Assembly: GCA_003130835.1 (NCBI GenBank) | Contig: QEXX01000016.1 | Coordinates: 1-64,000 of the forward strand | Direction of reading: 5' to 3' | DNA length: 64,000 nucleotides | From: Anaerolineae bacterium | GTDB lineage: Bacteria > Chloroflexota > Anaerolineae > Anaerolineales > UBA4823 | Part shown: positions 16,470-25,300 of the stretch, piece after piece | Layout: each line of letters begins with the position of its first letter | How positions within the stretch are numbered: the stretch's first letter is position 1 | Translations under genes and position numbers: made by a program | The notes under the pieces: model-generated | What the model was told of the DNA's origin: nothing | What the model saw: the letters and a program-made list of their open reading frames with translations, nothing else | Database searches by the model: none

Positions 16470-17786
16470 ATGGAAAAGAACAACGCCCTGCTGAAATTGC
16501 GTCATATTCATCAAATCTACACCAGCGGATCACGGAAATTCACTGCCGTTCAAGATGTGAACCTAACGGTTTACGAGGGTGAGTTCATTGCCCTGCTTGG
16601 GCCTTCTGGCTGTGGCAAAAGCACCCTGCTGAGAATCATCACTGGCTTGCAAAAACCATCCGAAGGGAAAGTTCTCTACCGTGACCAACCGCTGGAGGGG
16701 GTAAACCCCCATGCTTCCATCGTGTTTCAGACCTTTGCCTTGTTCCCTTGGCTGACCGTTTTGGAAAACGTTGAGCTGGCGCTGAAGGCGCGCGGCGTGC
16801 CCGCCAATATTCGTACCCCGCGCGCCTTAGACCTGATCGACCGCGTTGGGTTGGACGGCTTCGAGTCAGCTTATCCACGCGAACTCTCTGGAGGAATGCG
16901 CCAGAAAGTTGGTTTCGCGCGTGCCATGGCTGTTGAACCAGAACTGCTCTGCTTGGATGAACCTTTCTCTGCGCTCGATGTCCTCAGCGCCGAGTCCCTG
17001 CGCAACGAGTTGATGGAACTCTGGACAACCGGTAAAATTCCGACCAAAGCTATTCTCATGGTCAGCCACAACATCGAAGAAACCGTTTTTATGGCCGATC
17101 GCATCGTGGTGATGGACAAGGAGCCCGGGCGCATTCTCTCGGAGTTAACCATCACGCTGCCTCACCCCCGCCAGAAAAAGTCGGACGAATTTCAAATGCT
17201 GATCGACCAAGTCTACAGCATGTTAGCCGGACAAACCCAACCCGAGATTGTCGAATTGGGGAGCGCGCCGGGAGAGCCTGGCATTACCCGCTCCTTGCCT
17301 AAGGTAACCATCACCGATCTAGCCGGCTTCCTCGAGAATTTATCCGAGATGCCGCAAAACCGCGCCGATATCTATCGTTTGAGCGAAGAACTGAACGTCG
17401 ACTCTGGTCATATCTTGAGCTTGACCGAAGCGGCTGAATTATTGGGGTTTGCCACCATTGCCAAAGGGGACATTACCCTGACGTCATTGGGAGAGACCTT
17501 TGCTGAAGCCAGTATCCTCGCCCGCAAGGAAATCTTTGCCACCCGCATTCGCCGTTTGCCCTTGGTACGCTGGTTGCTCAGCCTGTTGAGTTCCTCGGAT
17601 CGCAAGGCTTTGCCAACAGGAGTGATCCTCACTGCATTGGAGCTTGAATTTCATAAAGAAGAGGCCGAGCGTCAGTTAGAAACCTTGATCAACTGGGGCC
17701 GCTATGCAGAAATTCTCTCCTATAACGATGACCAGGAAATATTGTACTTAGAGGCAGCCCCGGAACTTGTGCCTCAAGCCGCTTGA
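16470..17786 (+). CDS. ABC transporter ATPase with C-terminal AAA-associated domain
   Basis: The 438-residue protein has an N-terminal ABC ATPase (residues about 1-250) with Walker A GPSGCGKST, Q-loop FQTFALFPW, signature LSGGMRQ and Walker B LLCLDEP. A C-terminal region (about 275-430) is of the AAA-associated type (COG4754-like), with probable helix-turn-helix character and possibly a sensory or regulatory role. It energises the fused permease encoded three bases upstream; the pairing of these two unusual proteins is itself characteristic. The start has a GGATGGAG site. Confidence 0.9.
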   Translation: MEKNNALLKLRHIHQIYTSGSRKFTAVQDVNLTVYEGEFIALLGPSGCGKSTLLRIITGLQKPSEGKVLYRDQPLEGVNPHASIVFQTFALFPWLTVLENVELALKARGVPANIRTPRALDLIDRVGLDGFESAYPRELSGGMRQKVGFARAMAVEPELLCLDEPFSALDVLSAESLRNELMELWTTGKIPTKAILMVSHNIEETVFMADRIVVMDKEPGRILSELTITLPHPRQKKSDEFQMLIDQVYSMLAGQTQPEIVELGSAPGEPGITRSLPKVTITDLAGFLENLSEMPQNRADIYRLSEELNVDSGHILSLTEAAELLGFATIAKGDITLTSLGETFAEASILARKEIFATRIRRLPLVRWLLSLLSSSDRKALPTGVILTALELEFHKEEAERQLETLINWGRYAEILSYNDDQEILYLEAAPELVPQAA

Positions 17787-17824
17787 GCTTTGCCTATAGC
17801 ACCGCCTTTGATGACATTTTTCAC

Positions 17825-17854
17825 TTGTCCAAAAGGCTTATCTTGTGGTATGGT
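17825..17854 (+). promoter_or_regulatory. Possible promoter of the polar amino-acid ABC operon
   Basis: TTGTCC (17825-17830) and TATGGT (17849-17854) are 18 bp apart, 50 bp before the binding-protein ATG. The match to consensus is moderate. Confidence 0.45.
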
Positions 17855-17904
17855 TTAACCGTCTCAAATGTTTTTCACGAATTTCAAAATAAAAGGATGG
17901 AGAA

Positions 17905-18684
17905 ATGAAGAAAATCACTTGGTTGATTTCCCTGATCGTCTTGGTTAGCCTTCTTCTCACCGCCTGCGGCGGAGGGGCTCAGAGCCATCTTGAAAAGATT
18001 AAGCAAGCCGGGGTTATCAAAGTTGGCACGAGCGCCGATTATCCCCCTTTTGAATACGTTGACGAAAACGGCAACAAAGCCGGCTTTGACATCGAACTGA
18101 TGGAAGAGATCGCCAAACGAATGGGGGTTAAGGTGGAATGGGTGGATATGCCCTTCGATAGTTTGATCGCCGGCGTGCAAGAAGGCAAGATCGATTGCTC
18201 AATCTCGGCGTTCAACTATACCGAAGAGCGCGATAAAGTGGTCGACTTCAGTGAAGCATACTACACGGCTGAAGATGCCTTCCTAGTTGCCGAAACCTTC
18301 ACTGGAAGCATCACCAAGCCCGAAGATGTCGCCCAATATAAAGTCGGTGTCCAAAGCGGCACAACCCAAGATGATTGGTTGACCAATGTCTTACAAATCC
18401 CTGAGCAGAATCTTTCGCGCTATGATCGCGCCGATCAGGCTGCCCTAGACCTGAAAAGCGGGCGGATTGATGTCATGATGGCTGATGCCATCCCTGCCAA
18501 AGCCCTTGCGCAAAAAATTGGTGGCTTAAAAATCGTCTACACCGGGGTGCTTTCCAGCGGACCGATGAACATCGTGCTGCCGGATGGAGACACCGAACTG
18601 GCACAAGCCATCAATGACATCCTGAAGCAATTGCAGCAAGAAGGCTTCATTGACCAACTAGCGCAAAAATATTTCACCGAATAA
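17905..18684 (+). CDS. Amino-acid ABC transporter substrate-binding lipoprotein
   Basis: The 259-residue protein has a lipoprotein signal (basic N-terminus, hydrophobic core, lipobox LLTAC with Cys at about residue 21). A family 3 solute-binding fold follows (GVIKVGTSADYPPFEYVDENGNKAGFDIELM, then DSLIAGVQEGKIDCSIS and QSGTTQDDW). Such proteins capture polar amino acids or related compounds at the outer face of the membrane. It leads an operon with two permeases and an ATPase. A hairpin at 18700-18727 right after the stop probably keeps its expression above that of the membrane parts. Exact specificity is unknown. Confidence 0.93.
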   Translation: MKKITWLISLIVLVSLLLTACGGGAQSHLEKIKQAGVIKVGTSADYPPFEYVDENGNKAGFDIELMEEIAKRMGVKVEWVDMPFDSLIAGVQEGKIDCSISAFNYTEERDKVVDFSEAYYTAEDAFLVAETFTGSITKPEDVAQYKVGVQSGTTQDDWLTNVLQIPEQNLSRYDRADQAALDLKSGRIDVMMADAIPAKALAQKIGGLKIVYTGVLSSGPMNIVLPDGDTELAQAINDILKQLQQEGFIDQLAQKYFTE

Positions 18685-18699
18685 CTTGTACCAAATGGA

Positions 18700-18727
18700 G
18701 ATGGGCAGGGCAAATTCCCTGCCCATC
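18700..18727 (+). terminator. Intercistronic hairpin between binding protein and permease
   Basis: A perfect 11-bp stem, GATGGGCAGGG (18700-18710) with CCCTGCCCATC (18717-18727), has a 6-base loop and is followed by only TTTGC. The short T run suggests partial termination or protection of the upstream mRNA from 3' exonucleases. Both are common after genes for periplasmic or lipoprotein binding proteins. Confidence 0.65.
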
Positions 18728-18748
18728 TTTGCAATGGGTTAGCAAGCT

Positions 18749-19396
18749 GTGATTAACCAATTCTTCGCTTATATCCTACAGGGCACCTCTGTCACCGTAG
18801 CGGTAACCTTGGTGGCTTTACCCCTGGGACTGATTCTCGGCTTGCTGTTTGCTTTAATTTACAACTACGGCGGTTTTTGGGTCTCGCGCTTCGCGGCGGT
18901 TTACAGCCTGGTCATGCGCGGTGTGCCGCCGATTGCCCTGCTTTTCATCTTATATTTCCTCCTCTCCGGACAGATGGTTAATCTATCGCCTTTCTGGGCT
19001 GGCTCCATCTCGTTAGGGATCATCAGTTCAGCCTATCAAATGGAAATTTTACGCGGCGCACTGCAAGCGGTTGGCGAGGGCCAAATGATCGCGGCGCGCG
19101 CCATCGGGATGACCCGCCTGCAAGCCATTCGTTATATTATCATCCCCCAAGCGATTCGCTTAGCGATTCCACCTTGGTCAAACGAAGCTTCGATTGTGCT
19201 CAAAGACTCTTCGTTGGTCTATGCCATCGGTGTACCAGAAATCTTACGCCGTGCCCAACAATTGAGCGCGACCACCCAACAACCTTTCTTAGCCTTTGGC
19301 GCGGCGGCGTTAATTTACTTTGTCCTGGTTTTTCTCGTTAATCGCGGTCTAGACCTTCTCGCCGAGAAAACCAAACTCCCAGCCTCAATGGCTTGA
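18749..19396 (+). CDS. Amino-acid ABC transporter permease (HisM-like), first
   Basis: The 215-residue membrane protein has about five hydrophobic helices. The conserved loop is GALQAVGEGQMIAARAIGMTRLQAIRYIIIPQAIRLAIPPWSNE-like (residues about 110-155), which contacts the ATPase. It belongs to the His/Glu/Gln permease family. The start is GTG at 18749, without an evident ribosome site, 21 bases after the intercistronic hairpin. It probably forms a heterodimer with the second permease at 20179. Confidence 0.92.
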   Translation: MINQFFAYILQGTSVTVAVTLVALPLGLILGLLFALIYNYGGFWVSRFAAVYSLVMRGVPPIALLFILYFLLSGQMVNLSPFWAGSISLGIISSAYQMEILRGALQAVGEGQMIAARAIGMTRLQAIRYIIIPQAIRLAIPPWSNEASIVLKDSSLVYAIGVPEILRRAQQLSATTQQPFLAFGAAALIYFVLVFLVNRGLDLLAEKTKLPASMA

Positions 19397-19414
19397 TTTG
19401 CAGGAGACTGAGTC

Positions 19415-20182
19415 ATGACCGATTCGCCATATATCCTACAAGCCAAAAACCTGACGAAAATCTACGGCGAGAATGTCATTTTCAAAGACATTTCCTTAGA
19501 TGTCAAAAAAGGTGAAACCATTGTGATTATCGGGCCAAGCGGCACCGGTAAAAGCACACTGCTACGTTGTCTCAATCTTCTGACACCCGTTAATAGCGGA
19601 CAAATTTTCCTCGAGGGGGAGGAAATCACCGCCCATGGTGTCGATCACGACCAAGTGCGTCAAAAGATCGGCATGGTGTTTCAGAACTTTTTGCTCTTCA
19701 ACCACCTAACCGCGCTGGGCAATGTGATGATTGGGCTGACCAAAGTCAAAAAGATGCCTACCGAGAAAGCCAAACAAAAAGCTTTACACGAATTAGAACG
19801 GGTAGGCTTGGCTGACCGCGCCCATCACTACCCAGCACAGCTTTCGGGCGGGCAACAACAACGGGTCGCCATTGCCCGTGCCTTAGCGATGGATCCGTTG
19901 GTGATGCTCTTCGACGAGCCAACCTCGGCGTTGGATCCAGAACTGATCGGCGAAGTCTTAGGGGTCATGGAACAACTCGCTCACGAACACATGACCATGT
20001 TGGTCGTCACACATGAAATGGGGTTCGCCCGCGAGGTGGCAGACCGCATTATTTTCATGGAAAAAGGCAGGATCGTCGAACAAGGCTCACCCGAAGAACT
20101 CTTTGAACATCCGCAACACGCCCGCACGCGGGAATTTCTGGGCAAGATCAGCGAGCTTTACGGAAAGAAAGAGAAGAAATGA
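19415..20182 (+). CDS. Amino-acid ABC transporter ATPase (GlnQ-like)
   Basis: The 255-residue ATPase has Walker [11 protein letters not shown]-loop [10 protein letters not shown], signature LSGGQQQR, Walker [15 protein letters not shown] and the switch histidine in VVTHEMGFA. It matches the GlnQ/HisP group that drives polar amino-acid importers. The ATG follows CAGGAGACTGAGTC. The stop overlaps the start of the second permease by four bases. Confidence 0.95.
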   Translation: MTDSPYILQAKNLTKIYGENVIFKDISLDVKKGETIVIIGPSGTGKSTLLRCLNLLTPVNSGQIFLEGEEITAHGVDHDQVRQKIGMVFQNFLLFNHLTALGNVMIGLTKVKKMPTEKAKQKALHELERVGLADRAHHYPAQLSGGQQQRVAIARALAMDPLVMLFDEPTSALDPELIGEVLGVMEQLAHEHMTMLVVTHEMGFAREVADRIIFMEKGRIVEQGSPEELFEHPQHARTREFLGKISELYGKKEKK

Positions 20183-20859
20183 TCTCCTTCTTTGAGTTCT
20201 TCGTACGTTTTCTGCCGGATCTGTTGAGCGGGATGGGGATGACGTTGCTGCTTACTGCCGAAGGCGTTTTGGCAGGATTTATTTTGGGGCTGGCAGCCAC
20301 CCTAGCCCGTACCTATGGAGGCAAATTTTGGCGCAATTTAGCCATCGCCTATATCGAACTCTTCCGCGGAACACCTTTACTGGTACAGGTATTTTTACTC
20401 TATTATGGCTTGCCCGGTTTAGGCATCACGCTCAGCCGTGAATGGTCTGCCTTCCTGGCACTGGGACTCAATTCGGGAGCTTATCAAGCGGAATATTTGC
20501 GCGGTTCGATTCTCGCCATCGGCGAAGGGCAAATGTTAGCCGCCCGTGCTATTGGCATGTCCAAATGGAAGGCTGTCTTCTATATCATCCTGCCCCAAGC
20601 GTTACGTCTTGCCATCCCGGCTTGGGCAAACGAACCGGTCTCCCTGCTCAAAGCGACTTCGGTGGTCTTCCTAATCGCCGTGCCAGAGCTGATGACCCGT
20701 GCGAAACTGATTGCCTCGCGCACCTATGACCCAATCAGCTCCTACCTAGCTGTTGCCGTGTTGTATTTAGTCTTGGTTTATCTGGTTGATGCCGCCATGA
20801 AATGGCTGGAGCAACGCACACGTCTGCCGGGCTTATCAGCGGTCAATGAAAGCTCGTGA
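20179..20859 (+). CDS. Amino-acid ABC transporter permease (HisM-like), second
   Basis: The 226-residue membrane protein is paralogous to the permease at 18749, with the loop [46 protein letters not shown] at residues about 113-157. An [11 protein letters not shown] segment lies near residue 62, where the first permease has LVMRGVPPIAL. The start overlaps the ATPase stop (ATGA). It completes a binding protein, two permeases and one ATPase. The next gene is a regulator 190 bp away with its own promoter. Confidence 0.93.
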   Translation: MISFFEFFVRFLPDLLSGMGMTLLLTAEGVLAGFILGLAATLARTYGGKFWRNLAIAYIELFRGTPLLVQVFLLYYGLPGLGITLSREWSAFLALGLNSGAYQAEYLRGSILAIGEGQMLAARAIGMSKWKAVFYIILPQALRLAIPAWANEPVSLLKATSVVFLIAVPELMTRAKLIASRTYDPISSYLAVAVLYLVLVYLVDAAMKWLEQRTRLPGLSAVNESS

Positions 20860-20968
20860 CGGATGACCAATTGATGCGGTTGCTCTCGCCAATATTTTCC
20901 ATTCTTTCCTCTCCTCCCTCCCGATCAAGCTAGATCAACCACCTACGTCTTGATGCCCCTCTAAAATA

Positions 20969-21012
20969 TGACATTTGTCAGGCTTGATATTGGATTCAAT
21001 CTTTGATACAGT
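20969..21012 (+). promoter_or_regulatory. Promoter and candidate operator of the glycyl radical operon
   Basis: TTGATA (20984-20989) and TACAGT (21007-21012) are 17 bp apart. Just upstream, TGACATTTGTCA (20969-20980) is a palindrome with 5-bp arms. GntR/FadR regulators often bind such short palindromes, and this one could be the autoregulatory site of the regulator encoded at 21052. The operator is an inference from position. Confidence 0.6.
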
Positions 21013-21051
21013 AGGGATAAATTGGCTGGTGGTTTTACCACAGGAGGAATG

Positions 21052-21804
21052 ATGGAAACGATTTTGGAACCCCTTCAAGTGCAGAGCCTCAAAGAAGCCT
21101 GCATCACCAAGCTCCAAGAACTGATCCTTTCCGGCAAATTGAAGATCGGAGAAACCTTGCCCCCAGAACGACGCCTGGCAGAGCAGTTAGGCGTCAGTCG
21201 TCCGGTGCTGCATGAAGCCTTGGTTGACCTGGCTGCAAAAGGCTTGGTCACCATCGTCCCGCGGCGGGGGGTGTTCGTCAGCGATTTCAGGACGAGCGGC
21301 TCATTGGCAATGCTGACCGCTTTGATCTCCTATCACAAGGGCGAACTCGATCGCCCGTTTTTAGAGAGTTTAATCCAAATGCGTTTATTGATGGAAGTGG
21401 AAACGGCTCGTTTGGCTGCCATCCACCGCACCCCAGAACATCTCCAGCAATTCCACAGCCTGCTAGAAGAGGAAGGGCGCGTCAACCGTCAGGACGTCCA
21501 AGCTCTAGCAGAGATTGACTTCAGATTTCATCAACTGATTGCCATTGCTTCTGGGAACTTGATTTACCCGTTGGTGATCAACTCCTTCAAGCCGCTTTAC
21601 ACGAACCTGACCAGCCGCTTTTTTAAGCACCATCTAGGCGATCAGGTCATCGAGGAAGTCTTCAACTTCCATCGCCAACTCGTTCAGGCCATCCAAAGCC
21701 TTAATCCACACATTGCTGCAATGATTATGAGAGAAATGTTGAATCACGGCGCCCGTCACCTGATGTCCCTTATCGGAGGAAAGAATGGCAACCCTAACCT
21801 GTGA
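21052..21804 (+). CDS. FadR/GntR-family transcriptional regulator
   Basis: The 250-residue protein has an N-terminal GntR winged helix (residues about 10-80) with SGKLKIGETLPPERRLAEQLGVSRPVLHEAL-type sequence. An FCD-type all-helical effector domain (about 95-240) contains EIDFRFHQLIAIASGN, a metal-ligand-like stretch. Start candidates are ATGs at 21049 and 21052 just after AGGAGG; 21052 gives the better spacing. The gene end overlaps the glycyl radical enzyme start by 20 bp, so it very probably controls that operon in response to its substrate or product. Confidence 0.9.
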   Translation: METILEPLQVQSLKEACITKLQELILSGKLKIGETLPPERRLAEQLGVSRPVLHEALVDLAAKGLVTIVPRRGVFVSDFRTSGSLAMLTALISYHKGELDRPFLESLIQMRLLMEVETARLAAIHRTPEHLQQFHSLLEEEGRVNRQDVQALAEIDFRFHQLIAIASGNLIYPLVINSFKPLYTNLTSRFFKHHLGDQVIEEVFNFHRQLVQAIQSLNPHIAAMIMREMLNHGARHLMSLIGGKNGNPNL

Positions 21805-24307
21805 ACCCCCAAAAACCAAATATTCGATCAAGACCCCGTACAATCTCTCTCCGCGCATCCAATGGTTGCGAGATTACTACTTTGAAGGGGTCAAACGGCG
21901 CTGGAACAACGAAGCTACCTCTTGGACAACCGGCACGCCATGGGATTTTCAGTTCGAAGAGATCTCGTATTACATCGTCCCCGAGACCTACACCTTTTTC
22001 CAAACCTTTCGCTCCTGTTTCATCCAAAACGCTCGCCCCGTAAAACTGCATCCTGATTTCTGGAAATGGAGCCTGCCGGAACGGCGGGCTTGGTTTGTGC
22101 GAGAGATCATGGTCAACTATCTGCCTCATGAGATCTTACCAGGCGACCTAATCGCCGGGGCACGCTTCAATGTGCAAACCTCCACTTGCTTGAACAAAAA
22201 AGAAGCCAGAGCGTATGAAAAATTGGTCTATGGGAAAAATGGCACCCGCCAAGCCGTAAAATGGTTCCACGACCATGGCTATGGCAACGCTGGCTGCACC
22301 GGCGGGCATCTGATTCCTGACTATGCCCGCGTGATTCAGCGAGGCTGGAAGGACATTTACGCCGAACTTCAACAACGCTACCAAGCCCTCTCACCCAAAG
22401 AACAAAAAGGACGTAAAGGGGCTCAACTGCGCGCCATGCTAACGGCAGCCACCATGGCGCGCGATGTGGCACAAAAATACCGCCAAGAATGCTTGCGATT
22501 GGCAGAAAGGGAGACCGATCCAATCCGCCAAGCCGAGCTGCTGCAAATGGCAGACAATCTCAGCCGGGTTCCATGGGAGCCATCCCAGACCTTTTGGGAA
22601 GCAGTTCAAGCGCTTTGGTTAACCCACATGCTGATCATGAGTGAAGAAAATTATCCCGGCCCAGGCTTGTCGTTTGGGCGGATTGACCAATACCTCTATC
22701 CGTTATGGAAAAAGTCGCTCGCAGAAGGAATGGATCGAGAATTCGGCAAGGAAATCCTGAAATGCTTTTGGGTGCATTGTAATACCGCCTACGATAACCT
22801 AATTCGCACCGGCGCCAACCAAGGCATCACCGCCGGCTATGGTCAACTGCTCACCCTCTCCGGCATGGGCGCCGGCGGACGCGACCTGACCAACGACCTC
22901 ACCTATGCCATGCTCGAAGTGATCGACGAGATGTCGCCCATTCTAGAGCCAAAACCCAATGTGCGTCTACATCGCAACACTCCTGACGAGCTGCTCGATA
23001 AGCTAGTTGAGATGATTGCCTCCAGCCAAGGGTCGCCTTTCCTGCTCAATTTCGATGAGCGTTCCATTGCCGGGCTGCTCAGAGAAGCGAAAAAGGCTCA
23101 CGTGGAACATTTGATCAACGAGAGCAACGTCTTTGACTACGCTCCGGTGGGCTGTCTAGAGAACACCATGGTGGGCAACGATCGCTCCGGAACGGTAGAT
23201 TTGAACCTCAACTTGCTCAAAGCGGTTGAGTTAGCCCTGACCGGCGGTTATGATCTGAATCCCTTCACCGATGAAATGACCGGCAAGACCGACCCGCGCA
23301 TTCGTTTTGGAGCGGACACAGGAGATGCCACTCATTTCCAAACCTTTGAGCAATTTTGGCAAGCGTATGCAACACAAACGGCGTTCATTGTCCGCAAAAT
23401 CGTTGAGCTTTTCGAGCAAACCGAACGCGTTGTTGCCACGTTCTCGCCGACACCCTATCTCTCTTGTTTAGTGCGCGGGTGCGCTGAGAAAGCCCTAGAT
23501 ATCACACAAGGTGGTGCGGAGCTTTGGTTTGCCACCATCGAAGGGGTCACCTTTGCAACCACTGTTGACTCGCTGTTGGCGATCAAGTATTTGGTTTACG
23601 ACAAGAAAATCTGCAGCATGTCACAGCTCATCCAAGCCCTCAAGGACAATTGGGTCGGACACGAAGTCTTACAAGCACAAGCTTTGAACAAAGCCCCCAA
23701 GTATGGGCGGGATGACGACCAAGCCGATGAGATGGCACGCCGAGTGATGGAGTTGTGGACGGAGGAAACCTGGAAATACAAAACCCGCTGGACAGGGCGA
23801 CAGATGCGCCCCGGAATGCTCTCTTGGAATTATTGGGTCGGTGACTCGTATATCCTGCCCGCCAGCCCAGATGGGCGTCCGAAGGGCAAGTTCCTCTCCA
23901 ATGCTCTTTGCCCCTCCAACGGTGCAGACATCAACGGACCAACAGCCAATGTCAATTCGGTCGGCAAAGCCTTGGGCGGCAAGAGCAAAAACGGCGGCGG
24001 AGACTGGGAAAAATATATCAATTACCTGCCAAACGGCGGCAGTCATACCATGACTTTCAGTCCCTCCTTGCTGCGCGACCCTGAACACCGTCAAAAATTC
24101 AAAGCCTTCTTGCGTGGCTACATCGAAAACGGTGGCACCGCCTTACAGATTAACCTGATTGACGCTGATATTCTGCGCGATGCCCAAAAGCACCCAGAGA
24201 ATTACCGCCATCTGCTGGTGCGCGTGACCGGCTATAACGCCTACTTCACCTCGATTGGCAAAGAATTACAGGATGAAATTATCGCCCGAGAAGCCCATCG
24301 GATGTAG
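21785..24307 (+). CDS. Glycyl radical enzyme (PFL-like family), substrate unassigned
   Basis: The 840-residue protein has the PFL-type fold. The active-site cysteine lies in VGCLENT (near residue 459), and the glycyl radical loop is RVTGYNAYF (near residue 816). There is a single cysteine in the active-site loop rather than the Cys-Cys of true pyruvate formate-lyase. The Cys-x-Glu arrangement is shared with dehydratases, CutC and hydroxyphenylacetate decarboxylase, all of which use a Glu base. The GCLE form with Asn next differs from the GCVEP of diol dehydratase, choline lyase and isethionate lyase. The start has GGAGG and overlaps the regulator; the activase follows 6 bp after the stop. The substrate is open. 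Confidence 0.9.
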   Translation: MATLTCEPPKTKYSIKTPYNLSPRIQWLRDYYFEGVKRRWNNEATSWTTGTPWDFQFEEISYYIVPETYTFFQTFRSCFIQNARPVKLHPDFWKWSLPERRAWFVREIMVNYLPHEILPGDLIAGARFNVQTSTCLNKKEARAYEKLVYGKNGTRQAVKWFHDHGYGNAGCTGGHLIPDYARVIQRGWKDIYAELQQRYQALSPKEQKGRKGAQLRAMLTAATMARDVAQKYRQECLRLAERETDPIRQAELLQMADNLSRVPWEPSQTFWEAVQALWLTHMLIMSEENYPGPGLSFGRIDQYLYPLWKKSLAEGMDREFGKEILKCFWVHCNTAYDNLIRTGANQGITAGYGQLLTLSGMGAGGRDLTNDLTYAMLEVIDEMSPILEPKPNVRLHRNTPDELLDKLVEMIASSQGSPFLLNFDERSIAGLLREAKKAHVEHLINESNVFDYAPVGCLENTMVGNDRSGTVDLNLNLLKAVELALTGGYDLNPFTDEMTGKTDPRIRFGADTGDATHFQTFEQFWQAYATQTAFIVRKIVELFEQTERVVATFSPTPYLSCLVRGCAEKALDITQGGAELWFATIEGVTFATTVDSLLAIKYLVYDKKICSMSQLIQALKDNWVGHEVLQAQALNKAPKYGRDDDQADEMARRVMELWTEETWKYKTRWTGRQMRPGMLSWNYWVGDSYILPASPDGRPKGKFLSNALCPSNGADINGPTANVNSVGKALGGKSKNGGGDWEKYINYLPNGGSHTMTFSPSLLRDPEHRQKFKAFLRGYIENGGTALQINLIDADILRDAQKHPENYRHLLVRVTGYNAYFTSIGKELQDEIIAREAHRM

Positions 24308-24313
24308 CCTTCC

Positions 24314-25300
24314 ATGAGCCCTTTAACTGCCCGCATCCTCCATTTACAGCGCTTCTCCACTGAAGACGGCCCAGGCATTCGCACGACGGTGTTCTTCAAA
24401 GGCTGTCCGTTGCGTTGCGCTTGGTGTCATAACCCGGAAAGTATGTCTCCCAACCCTCAACTCCAATGGTTGGAAACCCGTTGTATCGGTTGCAATACTT
24501 GTATTCAAACTTGTCCGCAGGGCAACCTCCGCCGCGCGCCAAATGGCAGTTTACACATCGCCCGCGACGACTGCCTAGCATGTGGCAAATGCGTGGATGC
24601 TTGCCCCGCCAACGCATTAGAAATGTTAGGGCATACTGTATCCTTAGAAGACCTGCTTGCCGAAGTCTTGAAAGACCGCAGCTATTATGAGACATCGGGC
24701 GGTGGAATTACCGCTTCGGGCGGTGAACCCGGCTTACAAGCCGACTTTGTCGCAGAATTCTTCCGCCGATTGAAGCAAGAGCACCTCTCGACTGCCTTCG
24801 ACACCTGCGGCTTGATTGCGAGCGCAGCATTCGAGAAAATCCTCCCCTATACCGATTGGTTGCTCTATGACTTGAAAGAAATCGATGAGGAGAAACACCG
24901 CCGTTTCACTTCACAAGGCAATCAACGCATTTTACAAAACCTGCTTCAAATCGGGGAATGGATGAATGATTTCCCCACCTTGCATCTGTGGATTCGGACA
25001 CCGCTCATCCCGGGTGCCACCGCCCGCACCGACAATTTGTTGGGCATTGGCGACTTCCTGATCAAGAACCTGAATGGCAAGGTGGAACGCTGGGAGCTAT
25101 GCGCCTTCAATAACCTCTGCCGAGACAAATACCGACGCTTGGGGATGGATTGGGACTATCAACACACGCCCTTGTTGACCGCAGAGGAATTGACAACCCT
25201 GACCGAAGCAGCGCGGGTGTCGGGTTTCCCACCCGATCTAATCATCCCTACAGGTGCCACCCGTGTTCAAGTGCTCGAAACCGAAGGAGAAACCCTATGA
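24314..25300 (+). CDS. Glycyl radical enzyme activase (radical SAM)
   Basis: The 328-residue protein installs the glycyl radical on the upstream enzyme. The radical SAM motif is FFKGCPLRCAWCHNPES (CxxxCxxC, residues about 28-44), preceded by TEDGPGIRTTVF. A ferredoxin-like insert carries two 4Fe-4S motifs, CIGCNTCIQTCPQG and CLACGKCVDACPA (about 57-100). The insert is typical of activases for dehydratase and decarboxylase glycyl radical enzymes and absent from PflA. The stop overlaps the next start (ATGA). Confidence 0.95.
   Translation: MSPLTARILHLQRFSTEDGPGIRTTVFFKGCPLRCAWCHNPESMSPNPQLQWLETRCIGCNTCIQTCPQGNLRRAPNGSLHIARDDCLACGKCVDACPANALEMLGHTVSLEDLLAEVLKDRSYYETSGGGITASGGEPGLQADFVAEFFRRLKQEHLSTAFDTCGLIASAAFEKILPYTDWLLYDLKEIDEEKHRRFTSQGNQRILQNLLQIGEWMNDFPTLHLWIRTPLIPGATARTDNLLGIGDFLIKNLNGKVERWELCAFNNLCRDKYRRLGMDWDYQHTPLLTAEELTTLTEAARVSGFPPDLIIPTGATRVQVLETEGETL

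Noticed and set aside
21785..24307. Pyruvate formate-lyase (pflB)
   Set aside because: The active-site loop has a single Cys in GCLEN, not the adjacent Cys-Cys of PflB, and the activase carries the ferredoxin insert absent from PflA.
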